A DNA stretch of 64,000 bases from the NCBI GenBank assembly GCA_025084515.1, contig JAJAGP010000767.1:1-64000 (forward strand), in the 5' to 3' direction. The position numbers and the translations under genes were made by a program. Positions within the stretch are counted from its first letter, which is position 1, and each line of letters starts with the position of its first letter. This DNA comes from Ancistrus triradiatus. Its lineage: Eukaryota; Chordata; Actinopteri; Siluriformes; Loricariidae. This document shows, piece after piece, positions 33,641 to 43,282 of this stretch. The notes below the pieces were generated by a model that was given only the letters and a program-made list of their open reading frames with translations, ran no database searches and was not told the origin of the DNA.

Positions 33641-33781
33641 TTTGACATGGATGCTCTTTGCAGCGTGCCGTTTGGATTACATACATGGCGAAAAATAAGC
33701 CGTGAAGGAACAACTCTGAAAATGTTTGGAACAACAAATTTAATAAGAAGTTTAAAACAGCATCACCCTGCTGAACATTGA
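33641..33781 (+). pseudogene. BED-type zinc finger relic (hAT transposase N-terminus)
   Basis: A 46-codon stretch ending in TGA reads HTWRKISREGTTLKMFGTTN and then NLIRSLKQHHPAEH. This is the pattern of the BED zinc finger found at the N-terminus of hAT transposases and ZBED proteins (an -I-R-G--T-TTNLI-HL---H...H core). The two His of the C2H2 set are visible in QHHPAEH. Of the Cys pair only one remains (LCSVPF). Nothing of the catalytic RNase H-like domain follows; after the stop comes a (TA)n repeat. The preceding 33355-33640 holds no other recognised feature. Confidence 0.65.
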
Positions 33782-33852
33782 CAAAATCGGAGGCTAAAGC
33801 TAGTGAGAGTGCAGAGCATATTTCTTTTTTCAATGGAGTGTTTGGTGAATGT

Positions 33853-33863
<11 letters not shown>

Positions 33864-33914
<51 letters not shown>
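33864..33914. repeat. (TA)n microsatellite
   Basis: About 25 alternating AT units. GACGCCCTTATC just after it may be a scrap of a SINE S tail. Confidence 0.96.
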
Positions 33915-33918
<4 letters not shown>

Positions 33919-34076
33919 CGCCCTTATCTATGACATCGTTAGTTTTAGGAAACCCACAGTTCTGAAAATATTCACACATTTAAATACTTTTTTGAAGAAA
34001 GTCTTCATTTTCACTGCAAATGTGCTCAAGTCTTAGTAGCTGTGAGTAAGGGATGGAGTTTTTGCAGGCCTTTTAT

Positions 34077-34778
34077 GCCCTGTCCACACGAACACGGGTA
34101 TTTTTAAAAGTGTAGCTTTTTCTATGCGTTTTCACCTTTCGTCCACACGAAAACGGACTTTTTGCAAAACTTTTTTCAGGGTGAAGATTTTCAGAAACTC
34201 GTGTGGACTGGGGAAAACGGAGTTTCTTGCTTCTAACGTCACTTTGTGCGCCGTTATCTCCTTGGTTTACATGAGGCGATTTTGTGCAATAGCGGACGTA
34301 GCTAAAATAGTGCCAGCTGTAACACTGCTGACCGAACTTGTTACAAATCTACAAATACATTTACAATTATTACTTTTTCATTACACTGAAGAACCGAGGC
34401 ATCAGAATGCGCTATGGAGGTCACTACTATATCCATCACGCCCACGAAGCAGTTCCCGCCCCCAGCGTAGCCGGTTTGGGACGAGACCCGGTCGGACCTC
34501 TCGTTGGTGGGACAGCTTTCAAAACGAAGTGGTTGTTGAAGAACAATGGCGAGAAGATGTTCGTATGCATAGGACGTCGCTGTTGTCGCTGAGTGAGCTG
34601 CTTCGCCGGCATATAGGACTGCTGGGTTGGCACTGCTCCTGACGGCGACTGTGTGCGTTTTTGTGTTTTCATGTGGACGGAGTTTTTTGTTTAAACAGTG
34701 CTTGTGTGGACGCGATGTTTTTTATAAACGAATTTGAAAACCCCCGTTTTAGAAAATACCCGTGTACGTGTGTGAAGA
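34077..34778 (+). mobile_element. PIF/Harbinger-like transposon, internally deleted
   Basis: The left end is GCCCTGTCCACACGAACACG followed by GGTATTTTTA. The right end, read inward on the minus strand, is CTTCACACACGTACACGGGT. They form an imperfect inverted repeat, with further subterminal GTCCACACGAAAACGG and TGTGTGGACG copies. At 702 bp it retains only part of the first transposase exon (see 34505-34642), and the nuclease domain is missing. The fish family with CCACACG-type ends is familiar to me as Harbinger/ISL2EU-like; the exact family is not certain. Confidence 0.78.
34505..34642 (+). pseudogene. Harbinger transposase N-terminal fragment
   Basis: Within the open frame 34124-34642, residues 128-162 read WWDSFQNEVVVEEQWREDVR and then MHRTSLLSLSELLRRHI. 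The pattern W-----F------EW-E-FRM-R-S---L---L is typical of the N-terminal region of PIF/Harbinger (HARBI1-like) transposases, where FRM reads VRM here. The frame ends soon after at the deletion joint before the right terminal repeat. The first 120 residues are probably terminal and leader sequence read through. No catalytic DDE residues remain. Confidence 0.72.
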
Positions 34779-34794
34779 ATTGTATTGAAATAGG

Positions 34795-35195
34795 AGTGAG
34801 AGTCCATAAATTTATAGTAGTTGGTGATATATAAACCAGAATTTCCAAACATCCAAAAAGGTAATGCTCATGCCAGGATGTGTTATATGTTGATGTATAC
34901 TCCAGAGCTGGGTAGAATTTTGAGAAGGAAGTAATGAAGTGTCTTCGAAAGTCATTGTAGCAATACCAAAAATGTCGTCAATATATCTCAGGTATTTTGA
35001 GGGTACAGGTCCGGTATATCTTTCGAAAAAATGTTTTTCAACAAATCCAACATAGAGGTTAGCATAGGATGGTTCCATTTTAGTACCAATGGTAACTCCT
35101 CTTATTTGTGAGTAGTATGCGGAGTCAAAAGTGAAGCAGTTCAGGGTGAACATAAGTTCTGTTATTCTCGACAATAACCGTGGAAGGGTTCTTCT
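34795..35195 (-). pseudogene. Reverse transcriptase fragment, second Penelope-like family
   Basis: Minus-strand frame 34812-35174 reads FTLNCFTFDSAYYSQIRGV, TIGTKMEPSYANLYVGFVE, FFERYTGPVPSKYLRYIDDI and ITFLDVWKFWF. The YIDD catalytic pair and the GTKMGPSYANL-like motif (G to E here) are typical of Penelope-like reverse transcriptases. It differs from the element at 23485, which has YVDD and GSPVSPIVANL, so two Penelope-like lineages are represented. Only the palm region is kept. The frame probably continues upstream to about 35195 with RRTLPRLLSRITEL. Confidence 0.82.
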
Positions 35196-35258
35196 CAGAT
35201 CTCACATTAAGAAAATGTGAGACTCTCAAACTCTCAAACCATCTTCATTAGGAATAAC

Positions 35259-35260
<2 letters not shown>

Positions 35261-35293
<33 letters not shown>

Positions 35294-35331
35294 ATATGTG
35301 TGTGTATGTGTATATATATATATATATATAA
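35261..35331. repeat. (TG)n(TA)n compound microsatellite
   Basis: About fourteen TG units, a mixed TATG section and about ten TA units. Confidence 0.97.
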
Positions 35332-36653
35332 TCCATATCCTGACAGTGGAGTAAGCTACAAAACTATATAAAAGCCCCACCCTCGACAAAAATACTATGA
35401 TAATACCATGAAATCAGTAGAATCCTTAAAAATATCGTGATACAAATTTTTGGTCATACCGCCCAGCATTACACTACCATATATATGCCCAGTGCTTTCA
35501 CAATCTGGACCCAGCATGATCCTCATCAGGATAAATCAGTTATCGTCACATGAATGAAAGTTCCAGTCAGGGATTAGTTTTCACTAAGGGTTTTAGGTAC
35601 TCTGGCCCAGCCATGTTTTTCATCATCTTTTGCTCTAAAACACAAAACAGACTGACAAAAGGCCAGGCTGAAGAACCTGATGGCTATTCGTGGCAGCGTC
35701 ACCCTGCAGAGATGATCTTCCATAAACTAGAAAACCTTGCATTGTCCCGACGTGGTCTTGGCCTCCTAAGAAAGTCTTGCTCTACCAAAGCCACAGCCGA
35801 GGGACATGTTGATAATATAGCAGTCTCTTATTTAAGCAGCTGGCAGCCTTTATTTGGTGTTTGTTACCCTCTTTTGACCTGTGGGGACTATTAAATGTCA
35901 CTCCCCTTTAAGTGAGGGAGAGAAACAACTTTGCTGAACTTTGCATCACCTTTAAAGGTCAGATGTTGCCATGGCAACCGTGCCCTCCCCTTACTTTGCC
36001 TTGTTTTCTCCGTGCACTGTCTCTCTCTCTCTTCCCCCACCCCGTGTCCCGACGGCGTGTTTTTCTTAAGAGATTTCTCCTTGGATTTGGGCGCTGACGT
36101 TTTTACTCGCGGCCCTCAGCGTATGTGTGAGCAGAGCGAGAAAATGCACAGCGGTGCAACAGGCAGAAGCAGGAAAGCAGGACAGCTCCAGTCTCTTCCA
36201 CTCGCCACGGCCCGCTGATGAGAATTAATGTGGCAGCCGATATGCGGGAAGGGGAAGGAGGCGGCGTGTTCGAGGACTCAACCTTTCTAGTCACGGTGCA
36301 GCAATTTATTCAAATTTGTTTGGCCTGGCCCTGAAGTCTTCATTCCTCAGCCTGTATAGAGTGACGGAGCACTGGAGGGGTAGATGGAGGGGTTTGAGGG
36401 TCACACAGTAAGTGACACGCAGCCTAATAATCCAGTCACAATAGAGCTCAGAGGGAATAAAAACAGACGCGAATACAACTCAATCAGAACCGAGTCGATC
36501 GACTGTAGCCAGTAGTAATGACATTTCCGTCTGATTAAACGAGGTGGGTTATCATTTTAATAATCCGTTAAATAGAGGAATAATTGGCATGTGAGATTTC
36601 TTTCTTTATTTGCACCACGATACACGCAGTGCAGAAAAATGGCTTGCGTTGTT
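35332..36653. other. Non-repetitive island (candidate conserved regulatory DNA)
   Basis: The first 150 bp may include the end of a hAT-type MITE (GGTCATACCGCCCAGC near 35453-35468). From about 35600 to 36560 no repeat is visible. It contains GTCCCGACGTGGTCTTGG, a perfect 14-bp palindrome (35965-35978), a pyrimidine tract at 36015-36045 and CpG-bearing segments at 36050-36270. Open frames near 35550-36218 look like chance. A proximal promoter or enhancer is conceivable; no exon with plausible coding content was recognised. Confidence 0.4.
35965..35978. promoter_or_regulatory. Perfect RFX/X-box-type palindrome
   Basis: GTTGCCATGGCAAC is a perfect 14-bp palindrome identical to the optimal inverted half-site arrangement bound by RFX winged-helix factors (known motif). 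It lies in repeat-free DNA. RFX factors regulate ciliary, neural and immune genes. Binding here is inferred from sequence alone. Confidence 0.5.
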
Positions 36654-36720
36654 TCAATTATTTTTCAATTGAATTTGCTTATATAGTGCTCTTAACAATG
36701 AGTTGTCACAAACAAAATGC
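36654..36720 (-). mobile_element. LINE-tail-like fragment
   Basis: TCAATTGAATTTGCTTATAT and AGTGCTCTTAACAATG resemble, in reverse, the AAAGCGCTATATAAAT end of L2/CR1-type elements. A short remnant. Confidence 0.4.
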
Positions 36721-36807
36721 CAAGCCCCAAATGAGCATCACGAGTACTCAGTAGTAGATGTGGGACTCACTAGGCATCTCAAGATTCCATTTGATTACCA
36801 TTCAGAG

Positions 36808-37064
36808 TAGGGGTGGGCAATATTTTATCGTATCATGATCAATTTTGTTATCGTGATAGACGATATGCATGTTTCGTTCTAAAGAGTGTAATTAGTCCTG
36901 TTTAACTGGATGAAGTACAGCATATTTTGAATATAAATCACTTCACGAAACAATTTCGAATTAAGAATTTGTTGCTTTTGGTTCATTTTGTCTGTGATCA
37001 CATGATAAATTGTGAAAATGTTTTTTAGTATTGAGATATATTTTTACCACATTGCCCACCCCTA
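36808..37064. mobile_element. hAT-like MITE, 257 bp, both ends present
   Basis: Left end TAGGGGTGGGCAATATTT and right end ATTGCCCACCCCTA form a clear inverted repeat of about 14 bases. The interior is AT-rich with TATCGTATCATGATCAA and GTTATCGTGATAGACGATA, typical of vertebrate hAT-type MITEs. No coding sequence. Confidence 0.8.
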
Positions 37065-37129
37065 AGTTAGAGGGATGCAATGCAATTATTAATCAGCTAT
37101 TGATGCACCATGATGCATCTTTTTTTTCT

Positions 37130-38055
37130 ATACAGGATATTTTAAAGAACAGGGATCTAGCAAAGTCTGCTGTTCACAACACGTTTGTGGAAGTGCATCA
37201 TGGCACGAACAAAGGAGATTTCTGAGAAGCTCAGAAAAAGTTGGTGATGCTCATCAGGTTGTAAAAGGTTGCAAAACCATCTCTAAAGAGTTTGGACTCC
37301 ACCAATCCACAGTCAGACAGATTGTGTACAAATGGAGGAAATTCAAAACCATTGTTACCCTAACCAGGAGTGGTCGATCAACAAAGATCACTCCAAGAGC
37401 AAGGCGTGTAATAGTTGGTGAGGTCACAAAGGACCCCAGGGTACCTTCTAAGCAACTGAAGGTTTCTCTCACATTGGCTAATGTTAATGTTCATGAGTCC
37501 ACCATCAGAAGAACACTGAACAACAATGGTGTGCATGGCGGGGTTGCAAGGAGAAAGCCACTGCTCTCCAAAAAGAACATTGCTGCTCGTCTGCAGTTTG
37601 CTAAAGATCACGTGGACAAGCCAGAAGGCTATTGGAAGAATGTTTTGTGGACAGATGAGACCAAAATAGAATTTTTTGGTTTAAAAGAAAAGTGTTATGT
37701 TTGGAGAAAGGAAAACACAGCATTCCAGCATAAGAACCTTATCCCATCTGTGAAACCTGGTGGTGGTGGCATCATGGTTTTGGCCTGTCTTGCTGCATCT
37801 GGGCCAGGACGATACTGATAGTGACCAGATACTGAAAGCAAAGGTTCACATACTTTTGCCACTCACTAATATGTGACATTGGATCGTTTTCCTCCATAAA
37901 TAAATGACCAAGTATAATATTTTTGTCTCATTTATTTAACTGGGTTCTCTTTATCTAGTTTTAGGACTTGTGTGAAAATCTGATGATGTTTTAGGTCATA
38001 TTTATGCAGAAATATAGAAATTCTAAAGGGTTCACAAACTTTCAAGCACCACTGT
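37130..38055 (+). mobile_element. Tc1-like transposon, family A, copy 4
   Basis: Starts within the leader (TTTTAAAGAACAGGGATC) without its left terminal repeat and ends with the intact right end TTTCAAGCACCACTGTG. The transposase start ATGGCACGAACAAAGGAG lies at 37200, followed by a frameshift near 37235. The catalytic second half is deleted: coding sequence jumps from GGGCCAGGAC to the C-terminal stretch ATACTGAAAGCAAAGG. It retains the best DNA-binding domain of the family in the window. Confidence 0.9.
37324..37818 (+). pseudogene. Tc1 transposase, DNA-binding domain and first catalytic Asp
   Basis: Open frame of 164 codons. MYKWRKFKTIVTLTRSGRST ends the first helix-turn-helix and contains the GRP(S)-like AT-hook/linker; ITPRARRVIVGEVTKDPRV and KQLKVSLTLANVNVHESTIR form the second. 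RKPLLSKKNIAARLQFAKDH and WTDETKIEFFGL follow, with the first catalytic Asp at 37654-37656, then GGGGIMVLACLAASGPGRY and a stop. The second Asp and the Glu are deleted. The upstream start (37200) is out of frame. Such N-terminal fragments can in principle bind transposon ends without cutting; nothing shows expression. Confidence 0.88.
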
Positions 38056-39483
38056 GCAGAGATCTGATCAAATAATGGAAGCACTTCATTTTACTGTGCT
38101 ACATTTATTTCTAAATGTATTTGGGCTCTTTACTGTTTTGTATGTTTGGCAAATATGTAAAATTCAAGCATTTACATAACATAATGTAATACTGTGTATA
38201 AAAGAATGAAATGCGGCGTGTTCATTTAATCTTAAGATACCATTACAGTAATTCAAAAGCCACTTTTTTACAGCCTGTGTGGTTTGCTATGCTGTTTTAT
38301 ACTTACTGATTGTTTATTTTTAAGGTTTTTATGTATTCCCAGAAGGAATTTAGTGGGAGTCTTGCAAATTGTGACCAAGCAAGATACTCAGTCTTTGCTA
38401 AATCTTTGTGACTTGTCTTTAGATGTCAGACTTTAGTCCATTGAAAGTATTTTCAGAGTCTTTTCGAAGTCTTGTAGTGTATTGGTACCATGAGAAATCT
38501 TTGAGACGGGGAGCTGTATTTCAGCTCCAAAGTGCACAACATAGAGTTTTGATCCCTTGTTAGTCTCTACTGAATCTGTTATATGCACACTAGATAGTCC
38601 GGGTTATGCTGCACTTCTGCACTTCCGAATTCCGCCTTTAACATTATATTAAACAATTGTCAACATTAGATTATCAATTAACATTTGAAAAAACAGTATT
38701 GGACATTTTGGAATTGATACAAAATCTTCCACATCCATCTCGAAATGTATCTAAGAATATATTTTTTATCTACCGCTAGACAATAGTAAGGAGAAACTCC
38801 TTGAGGCATGTAAAGCAATAGGCTCGGGCATGACTTGCATGCTTCTCATTGTGGCACCATTCCCACTAAGTGTCATTCCTTGGACATTAGTGACTCAGTG
38901 GATAAATCTTGGAGTGAGTGATTAGTTTAAAAAAGGTTGTGTGTTTAAATCTCAGGCCTGCCAAGCTGCCTTTGTTGTTCCCTTGAGCAAGGCATAACCT
39001 TCACCTGCTCAGTTTAATTGTAAGGTGCTAATTTAATCTCACAGATGGACAACATGAAAATTTTTAGCACTTCCGATGTCCATCTACTTGTCTTGAGCTC
39101 TTTAGACAGTTTGTGTGTATTCTACAAATGGGTTAGCATGTGAACACAAAATGTAATGAGAAAATCTAATGAGCCCTAGAGGTCAAGATTTGATCCCATG
39201 TGAATTACTGTGATCTTAAATCATTGAAAGATTTGGAAGTCTGAGGTAGGCTTTTGAGTTAAGGCTATGGTGACTGGATAGTGTTAAACTCAACTTTCAA
39301 TGTTAAAACTAATAAAAAATCAAGGGTGATTTTAATTGTAAGAATTTAGTTATTAAAATTCCTGTACTCGCCGCTCAGAAGGTGATTTAGCTGGCTGTGC
39401 TTTAGCATTTTAGCTGCAGATGCACTATTCACATTTTATAGCACAAACAGATTATTTTTTGTTTCTTGTTTATTTGATCTACT
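38056..39483. other. AT-rich stretch with a degenerate SINE
   Basis: No gene. A decayed SINE S body is visible around 38940-39030 (GCCAAGCTGCC, CCTTGAGCAAGG, then TTGTAAGGTGC). The rest is AT-rich and unassigned. Confidence 0.4.
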
Positions 39484-39545
39484 ACTGTGCTACTGATAAA
39501 GTGTGGACTCCACCAGATTGTGTACAAATTTGGTGCATGGGCATA
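39484..39545 (+). mobile_element. Tc1 family A scrap beside hairpin
   Basis: GTGTGGACTCCACCAGATTG and TGTACAAATTTGG match the DNA-binding-domain region of family A (compare 37285-37335) with a deletion. It links the adjacent hairpin to the same transposon family. Confidence 0.65.
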
Positions 39546-39548
39546 GAT

Positions 39549-39678
39549 GGGCAACATTGTAATTTTTGAAGAGCAGTGGCTTTATCCTTGCAACCTTGTA
39601 TGAAAATCTCCTAGTGCAGACTTTCACACAAGGTTGCAAGGAGAAAGCCACTGCTCTTCAAAAATTACAATGTTGCCC
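39549..39678. repeat. Near-perfect 51-bp inverted repeat derived from Tc1
   Basis: Arms 39549-39599 and 39628-39678 are reverse complements with one mismatch in 51 (A at 39584 on the left against an expected C). The loop is 28 bases. The arm sequence (AAGGAGAAAGCCACTGCTCT) comes from the Tc1 family A linker region. Transcribed on either strand it would fold into a 130-nt hairpin. It probably formed by inverted duplication during transposon decay. Confidence 0.93.
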
Positions 39679-39701
39679 ATATATATATATATATATATAT
39701 A
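39679..39701. repeat. (AT)n microsatellite
   Basis: Alternating AT between the hairpin and the next Tc1 copy. Confidence 0.92.
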
Positions 39702-39703
39702 GG

Positions 39704-41088
39704 CATCTATATTTCTGCGTAAATATGCCCTAAAACAACATCAGCTTTTCACACAAGTCCTAAAAGTAGATAAAGAGAATCCAGTTAAACAAATGAGACA
39801 TTTATGGTAATTTATTCAGGAAAATGATCCAATATTACATATTAGTGAGTGACAAAAGTATGTGAACCTTTGCTTTCAGTATCTGCTGTGCCCCCCTGTG
39901 CAGCAATAACTGTAACTAAACGTTTCCTGTAACTGTTGGTCAGTCCTGCACACCGGCTTGGAGGAATTTTAGCCCATTCCTCCATACAGAACAGCTTCAG
40001 CTCTGGGATGTTGGTGGGTTTCCTCACATTAGCTGCTCACTTCAGGTCCTTCCACAACATTTCTATTGGATTAAGGTCAGGACTTTGACTTGGCCATTCC
40101 AAAGCATGAACTTTATTCTTCTGTAACCATTCTTTGGTAGAACGGCTTGTGTGCTTAGGGTCGTTGTCTTGCTGCATGACCCACCTTCTCTTGAGATTCA
40201 GTTCATGGACAGATGTCCTGACATTTTCTTTTAGAATTCTCTGATATCATTCAGAATTCATTGTTCCATCAATGATGGCAAGTCGTCCTGGCCCAGATGC
40301 AGCAAAACAGGCCCAAACCATGATACTACCACCACCATGTTTCATAGATGGGATAAGGTTCTTATGCTGGAATGCAGTGTTTTCCTTTTTCCAAACCTAA
40401 TGCTTTTTTTTTTTAAACCAAAAAGTTCTATTTTGGTCTCATCTGTCCACAAAACATTCTTCCAGTAGCCTTCTGGCTCGTCCATGTGAAATTTATCAAA
40501 CTGCAAATGAGCAGCAATGTTCTTTTTGGAGAGCAGTGGCTTTCTCCTTGCAACCCTGCCATGCACACCATTGTTGTTCAGTGTTCTTCTGAAGGTGGAC
40601 TCATGAACATTAACATTAGCCAATGTGAGAGAGTCTTCAGTTGCTTAGAAGTTTGTACACAATATGTCTGACTGTGGATTGGTGAACTTACATTTTCCAG
40701 CCTGATGAGCATCATCAGCTTTTTTTCTGAGATTCTCAGAAATCTCCTTTGTTCGTGCCATGATACACTTCCACAAACACGTGTTGTGAAGAGCAGATTT
40801 TGATAGATCCTTGTCCTTTAAATAAAACAGGGTGGCCACTCTAATTTCACCTTCAAATGAACTGCTAATCCAAGAGGTTCATATACTTTTGCCACTCACT
40901 AATATGTAATATTTGATAATTTTTCCTCAATAAATGAATGACCAAGTATACTATTTTTGTCTCATTTGTTTAACTGGGTTCTCTTTATCTACTTTTAGGA
41001 CTTGTGTGAAAATCTGATGATGTTTTAGGTCATATTTACCAGAAATATAGAACATTTTAAAGGGTTCACAAACTTTCAAGCACCTGTG
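39704..41088 (-). mobile_element. Tc1-like transposon, family A, copy 5 (most complete)
   Basis: About 1.38 kb in reverse orientation. The outer end near 41088 has the terminal repeat (GGGTTCACAAACTTTCAAGC). The other end (39704) has lost its last bases next to the AT repeat, leaving TCTATATTTCTGCG. All transposase regions are present in order on the minus strand: start ATGGCACGAACAAAGGAG (near 40761), DNA-binding domain, catalytic domain and C-terminus. Several frameshifts and at least one in-frame stop inactivate it. It is the best template for reconstructing relationships among family A copies. Confidence 0.92.
39842..40778 (-). pseudogene. Tc1 transposase pseudogene, all three catalytic residues recognisable
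   Basis: Read on the minus strand in three or more frames. The N-terminus MARTKEISENLRKKADDAHQ lies near 40761. The second helix-turn-helix (MANVNVHESTFRRTLNNNGV) and WTDETKIELFGL are in frame 40342-40623, with Asp1 at 40441-40443. WVMQQDNDPKHT has Asp2 at 40166-40168. LNPIEMLWKDLK has Glu at 40061-40063, followed directly by a stop. The C-terminus IPELKLFCMEEWAKIPPSRC is in frame 39842-40027. Asp2 and Glu are 35 codons apart (DD34E). A deletion in the first helix-turn-helix (near 40650-40680) and frameshifts prevent translation. Confidence 0.9.
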
Positions 41089-41943
41089 TGTGTATACATA
41101 TATAGTACTCCAAGTATTGCGTTCATGATATCATGACAAATCAGTATACATATTGCGTTTGTTTAAATATTATAAGACACTGAAGGCAAGTTAATAGTAC
41201 AATGTATAGAAGTAACGTCCACAAAACAAACATACACGTTGTTATGTAGGTAAAGCTATGAATGTACCCACATGAATATAAAATAGAAATAGACGAATCT
41301 GCTTTCCATGAACACAATGCAGTGGGTGACAGGTTGGTGGCTGAACAGGATTAAGCTTGTCATAATATAAGATTTACAGCCATGGCACTTTTCTTGCATC
41401 AGCACTTGAGCTATGAAGTCAAGTTTGTGGAGTAAATGACAAAGCCCAATATCCCAAGATGATGATGGGATTAGACTCTGATTAGACTCTTTGATTAGGC
41501 TGTATCATTTAAGAGTGTATCCATTGTGAGTAGCTCTGGGTAAAGACCTCTGCCTAATGACTTAATGTAAATTTAATGGTTCAGTTGTTATTGCTTTGTA
41601 CTGCTAATAAGGTTGTGAGTTCACATTATCCATTGCTGCCATTGTTGGGCTCTTGAGCTACTCGGTGGACAGTGGTATCTGTATACGATATACGTGAACA
41701 AAAGTCATATTTTTGCATGTAAAACAGACAGACCTTTCTTCTTGGACACCAGAAACAGCATACAATTAATCTCATTATTGTCGAATTGCAGTTATATGCT
41801 TATTACAGATACACAAATGGCAGTGGGTGTCAGCTTTATAACATGGGTTCCAAAAGAGGACTTGAGCATGTCTCTGATACTATATATGGTATTAATTAAA
41901 AGCTGGGGTGCCATTGGTCAAGTTATATCTTACTGTTGAAATA
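41089..41943. other. AT-rich stretch with SINE-like scraps
   Basis: No gene. GTGAGTAGCTCTGGGTAAAG and CTGCCTAATGACTTAATG at 41527-41575 resemble a decayed SINE S tail, and ATTGCTGCCATTGTTGGGC at 41632-41650 resembles a decayed body. The rest is unassigned. Confidence 0.4.
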
Positions 41944-42454
41944 TACAGTAATGTGCAAAAGTATTAGGGCACCATTCATTTAGATATACCATTATTTTAG
42001 CAATGGTATAATGACCATATGTAATGATTTGCCAGACTCTTTATTAGCATACAGCCAGGAAATACAGGAAATTTGTATGAAGCGTTAAAAAAACTGAAAA
42101 AGAAAACCAAAATGGCAGGTATTTAGTGTGACCTCCCCTTACATTTGAGCAGTAGCAGCAAGTGACGGCTTCATGCTAAGTTGACCCTTCTAAAGTGCAA
42201 AGACGATTGACCTGGAATGTCTTTTTTGGAAGAGCAGCAGCCAAGAAACCACTTTTCCATAAGGGGAACGAGATGAAAAGACTAAGATAGGCTAAAGCTC
42301 ACACCAACTGGAATGAAAATCAGTGGAAAAGAGTATTATGGAGTGACTAATCCAAGTTTTTGGGTTCAGTCATCGACATTGTTCTATATGGTCATTATAC
42401 CACTGCTTGTACAACAAATCTTATGGTGGCCTAAGACTTTTGCACAGTCCTGTA
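41944..42454 (+). mobile_element. Tc1-derived MITE, family B, full length
   Basis: 511 bp with both ends. Left TACAGTAATGTGCAAAAGT and right, read inward, TACAGGACTGTGCAAAAGT form an inverted repeat of about 30 bases that continues as CTTAGGCCACC. The interior keeps a transposase scrap in plus orientation: RAAAKKPLFHKGNEMKRLR, a stop, then NENQWKRVLWSD at about 42305-42350. Both ends being present makes this the reference copy for family B in the window. Confidence 0.9.
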
Positions 42455-43282
42455 CATGAACAAAATGTAAAACAACCTCCACATTAAATCTACAAAGCTT
42501 CTGAGACATTGCAGATTGGGTATTGTAGTCTTTATCCACAAGTCCTTTGCTTCCTTTCTGAAAATTGCTTACATTTCGCTGAACATCTGAATTAAAACCC
42601 AGCAGCCGACAGAGCCTGAGAAAGAACCTCGACGAAACAAAGGGTTCACCTTTCATAATTTTCACACTAGAACACACAGGAAGTGCTCTTTGGTAGGCAT
42701 TTGCGCTGAGATTGTGCTGTTTGCGGGAGCTCCATTGGCGAGTCGATGAGGCAGTGAGTTAATCAGCGCTGTGAAGGGGAACTCATGCTCCCGAAGCTAA
42801 GTAGCCACGAGTGCAGACCCTGCCACGTCCACACACAGCACACAAAATGCTACATTAACCTTTAATGGGGCTAAATGAATGCTAGACACACAACGCGGCC
42901 ATCCTTTTTTCCAAAAAGCCAGGGCTCGTCGCTGGAAAAGTCAGCTGCATCTCAAAATCTAATTTATTAGCCGTGGCTTTCAGTTCGGGTGTGATGGAAG
43001 TTTATTGTTTTTGCGGCAGGCAAAGGCAGAGACAGGAGATGCGATGTGACATACATTCAGTCAGCTGTTGGTTACCGGAACCTGTTCGGCAGGAGGAATC
43101 TTATCGTCTAAAGAGCACTGAAATATTCCCAGCATGCACTGCGCTTTTATCAATCACAGCCGACATAACTGTGTGTACAGCGTGTGTGGGATAAATGTGT
43201 TCATTAATTGAAACATTTTATTTAAGGTTTATTGAGTTTAGTCTGTGATTTATGTACTTATGAATACAGTACTGTGTATTCA
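42455..43282. other. Non-repetitive island (candidate conserved regulatory DNA)
   Basis: No repeats between about 42460 and 43200. CpG-bearing segments occur at 42710-42800 (CCATTGGCGAGTCGATGAGG) and 42890-43090. A homeodomain-type core (GAGTTAATCAGCG) lies at 42757. Small open frames (42973-43194) have no family resemblance. Confidence 0.38.

Noticed and set aside
34124..34503. N-terminal 120 residues of the Harbinger frame as real protein
   Set aside because: The segment covers the terminal and subterminal repeats; only residues after about 127 resemble transposase.
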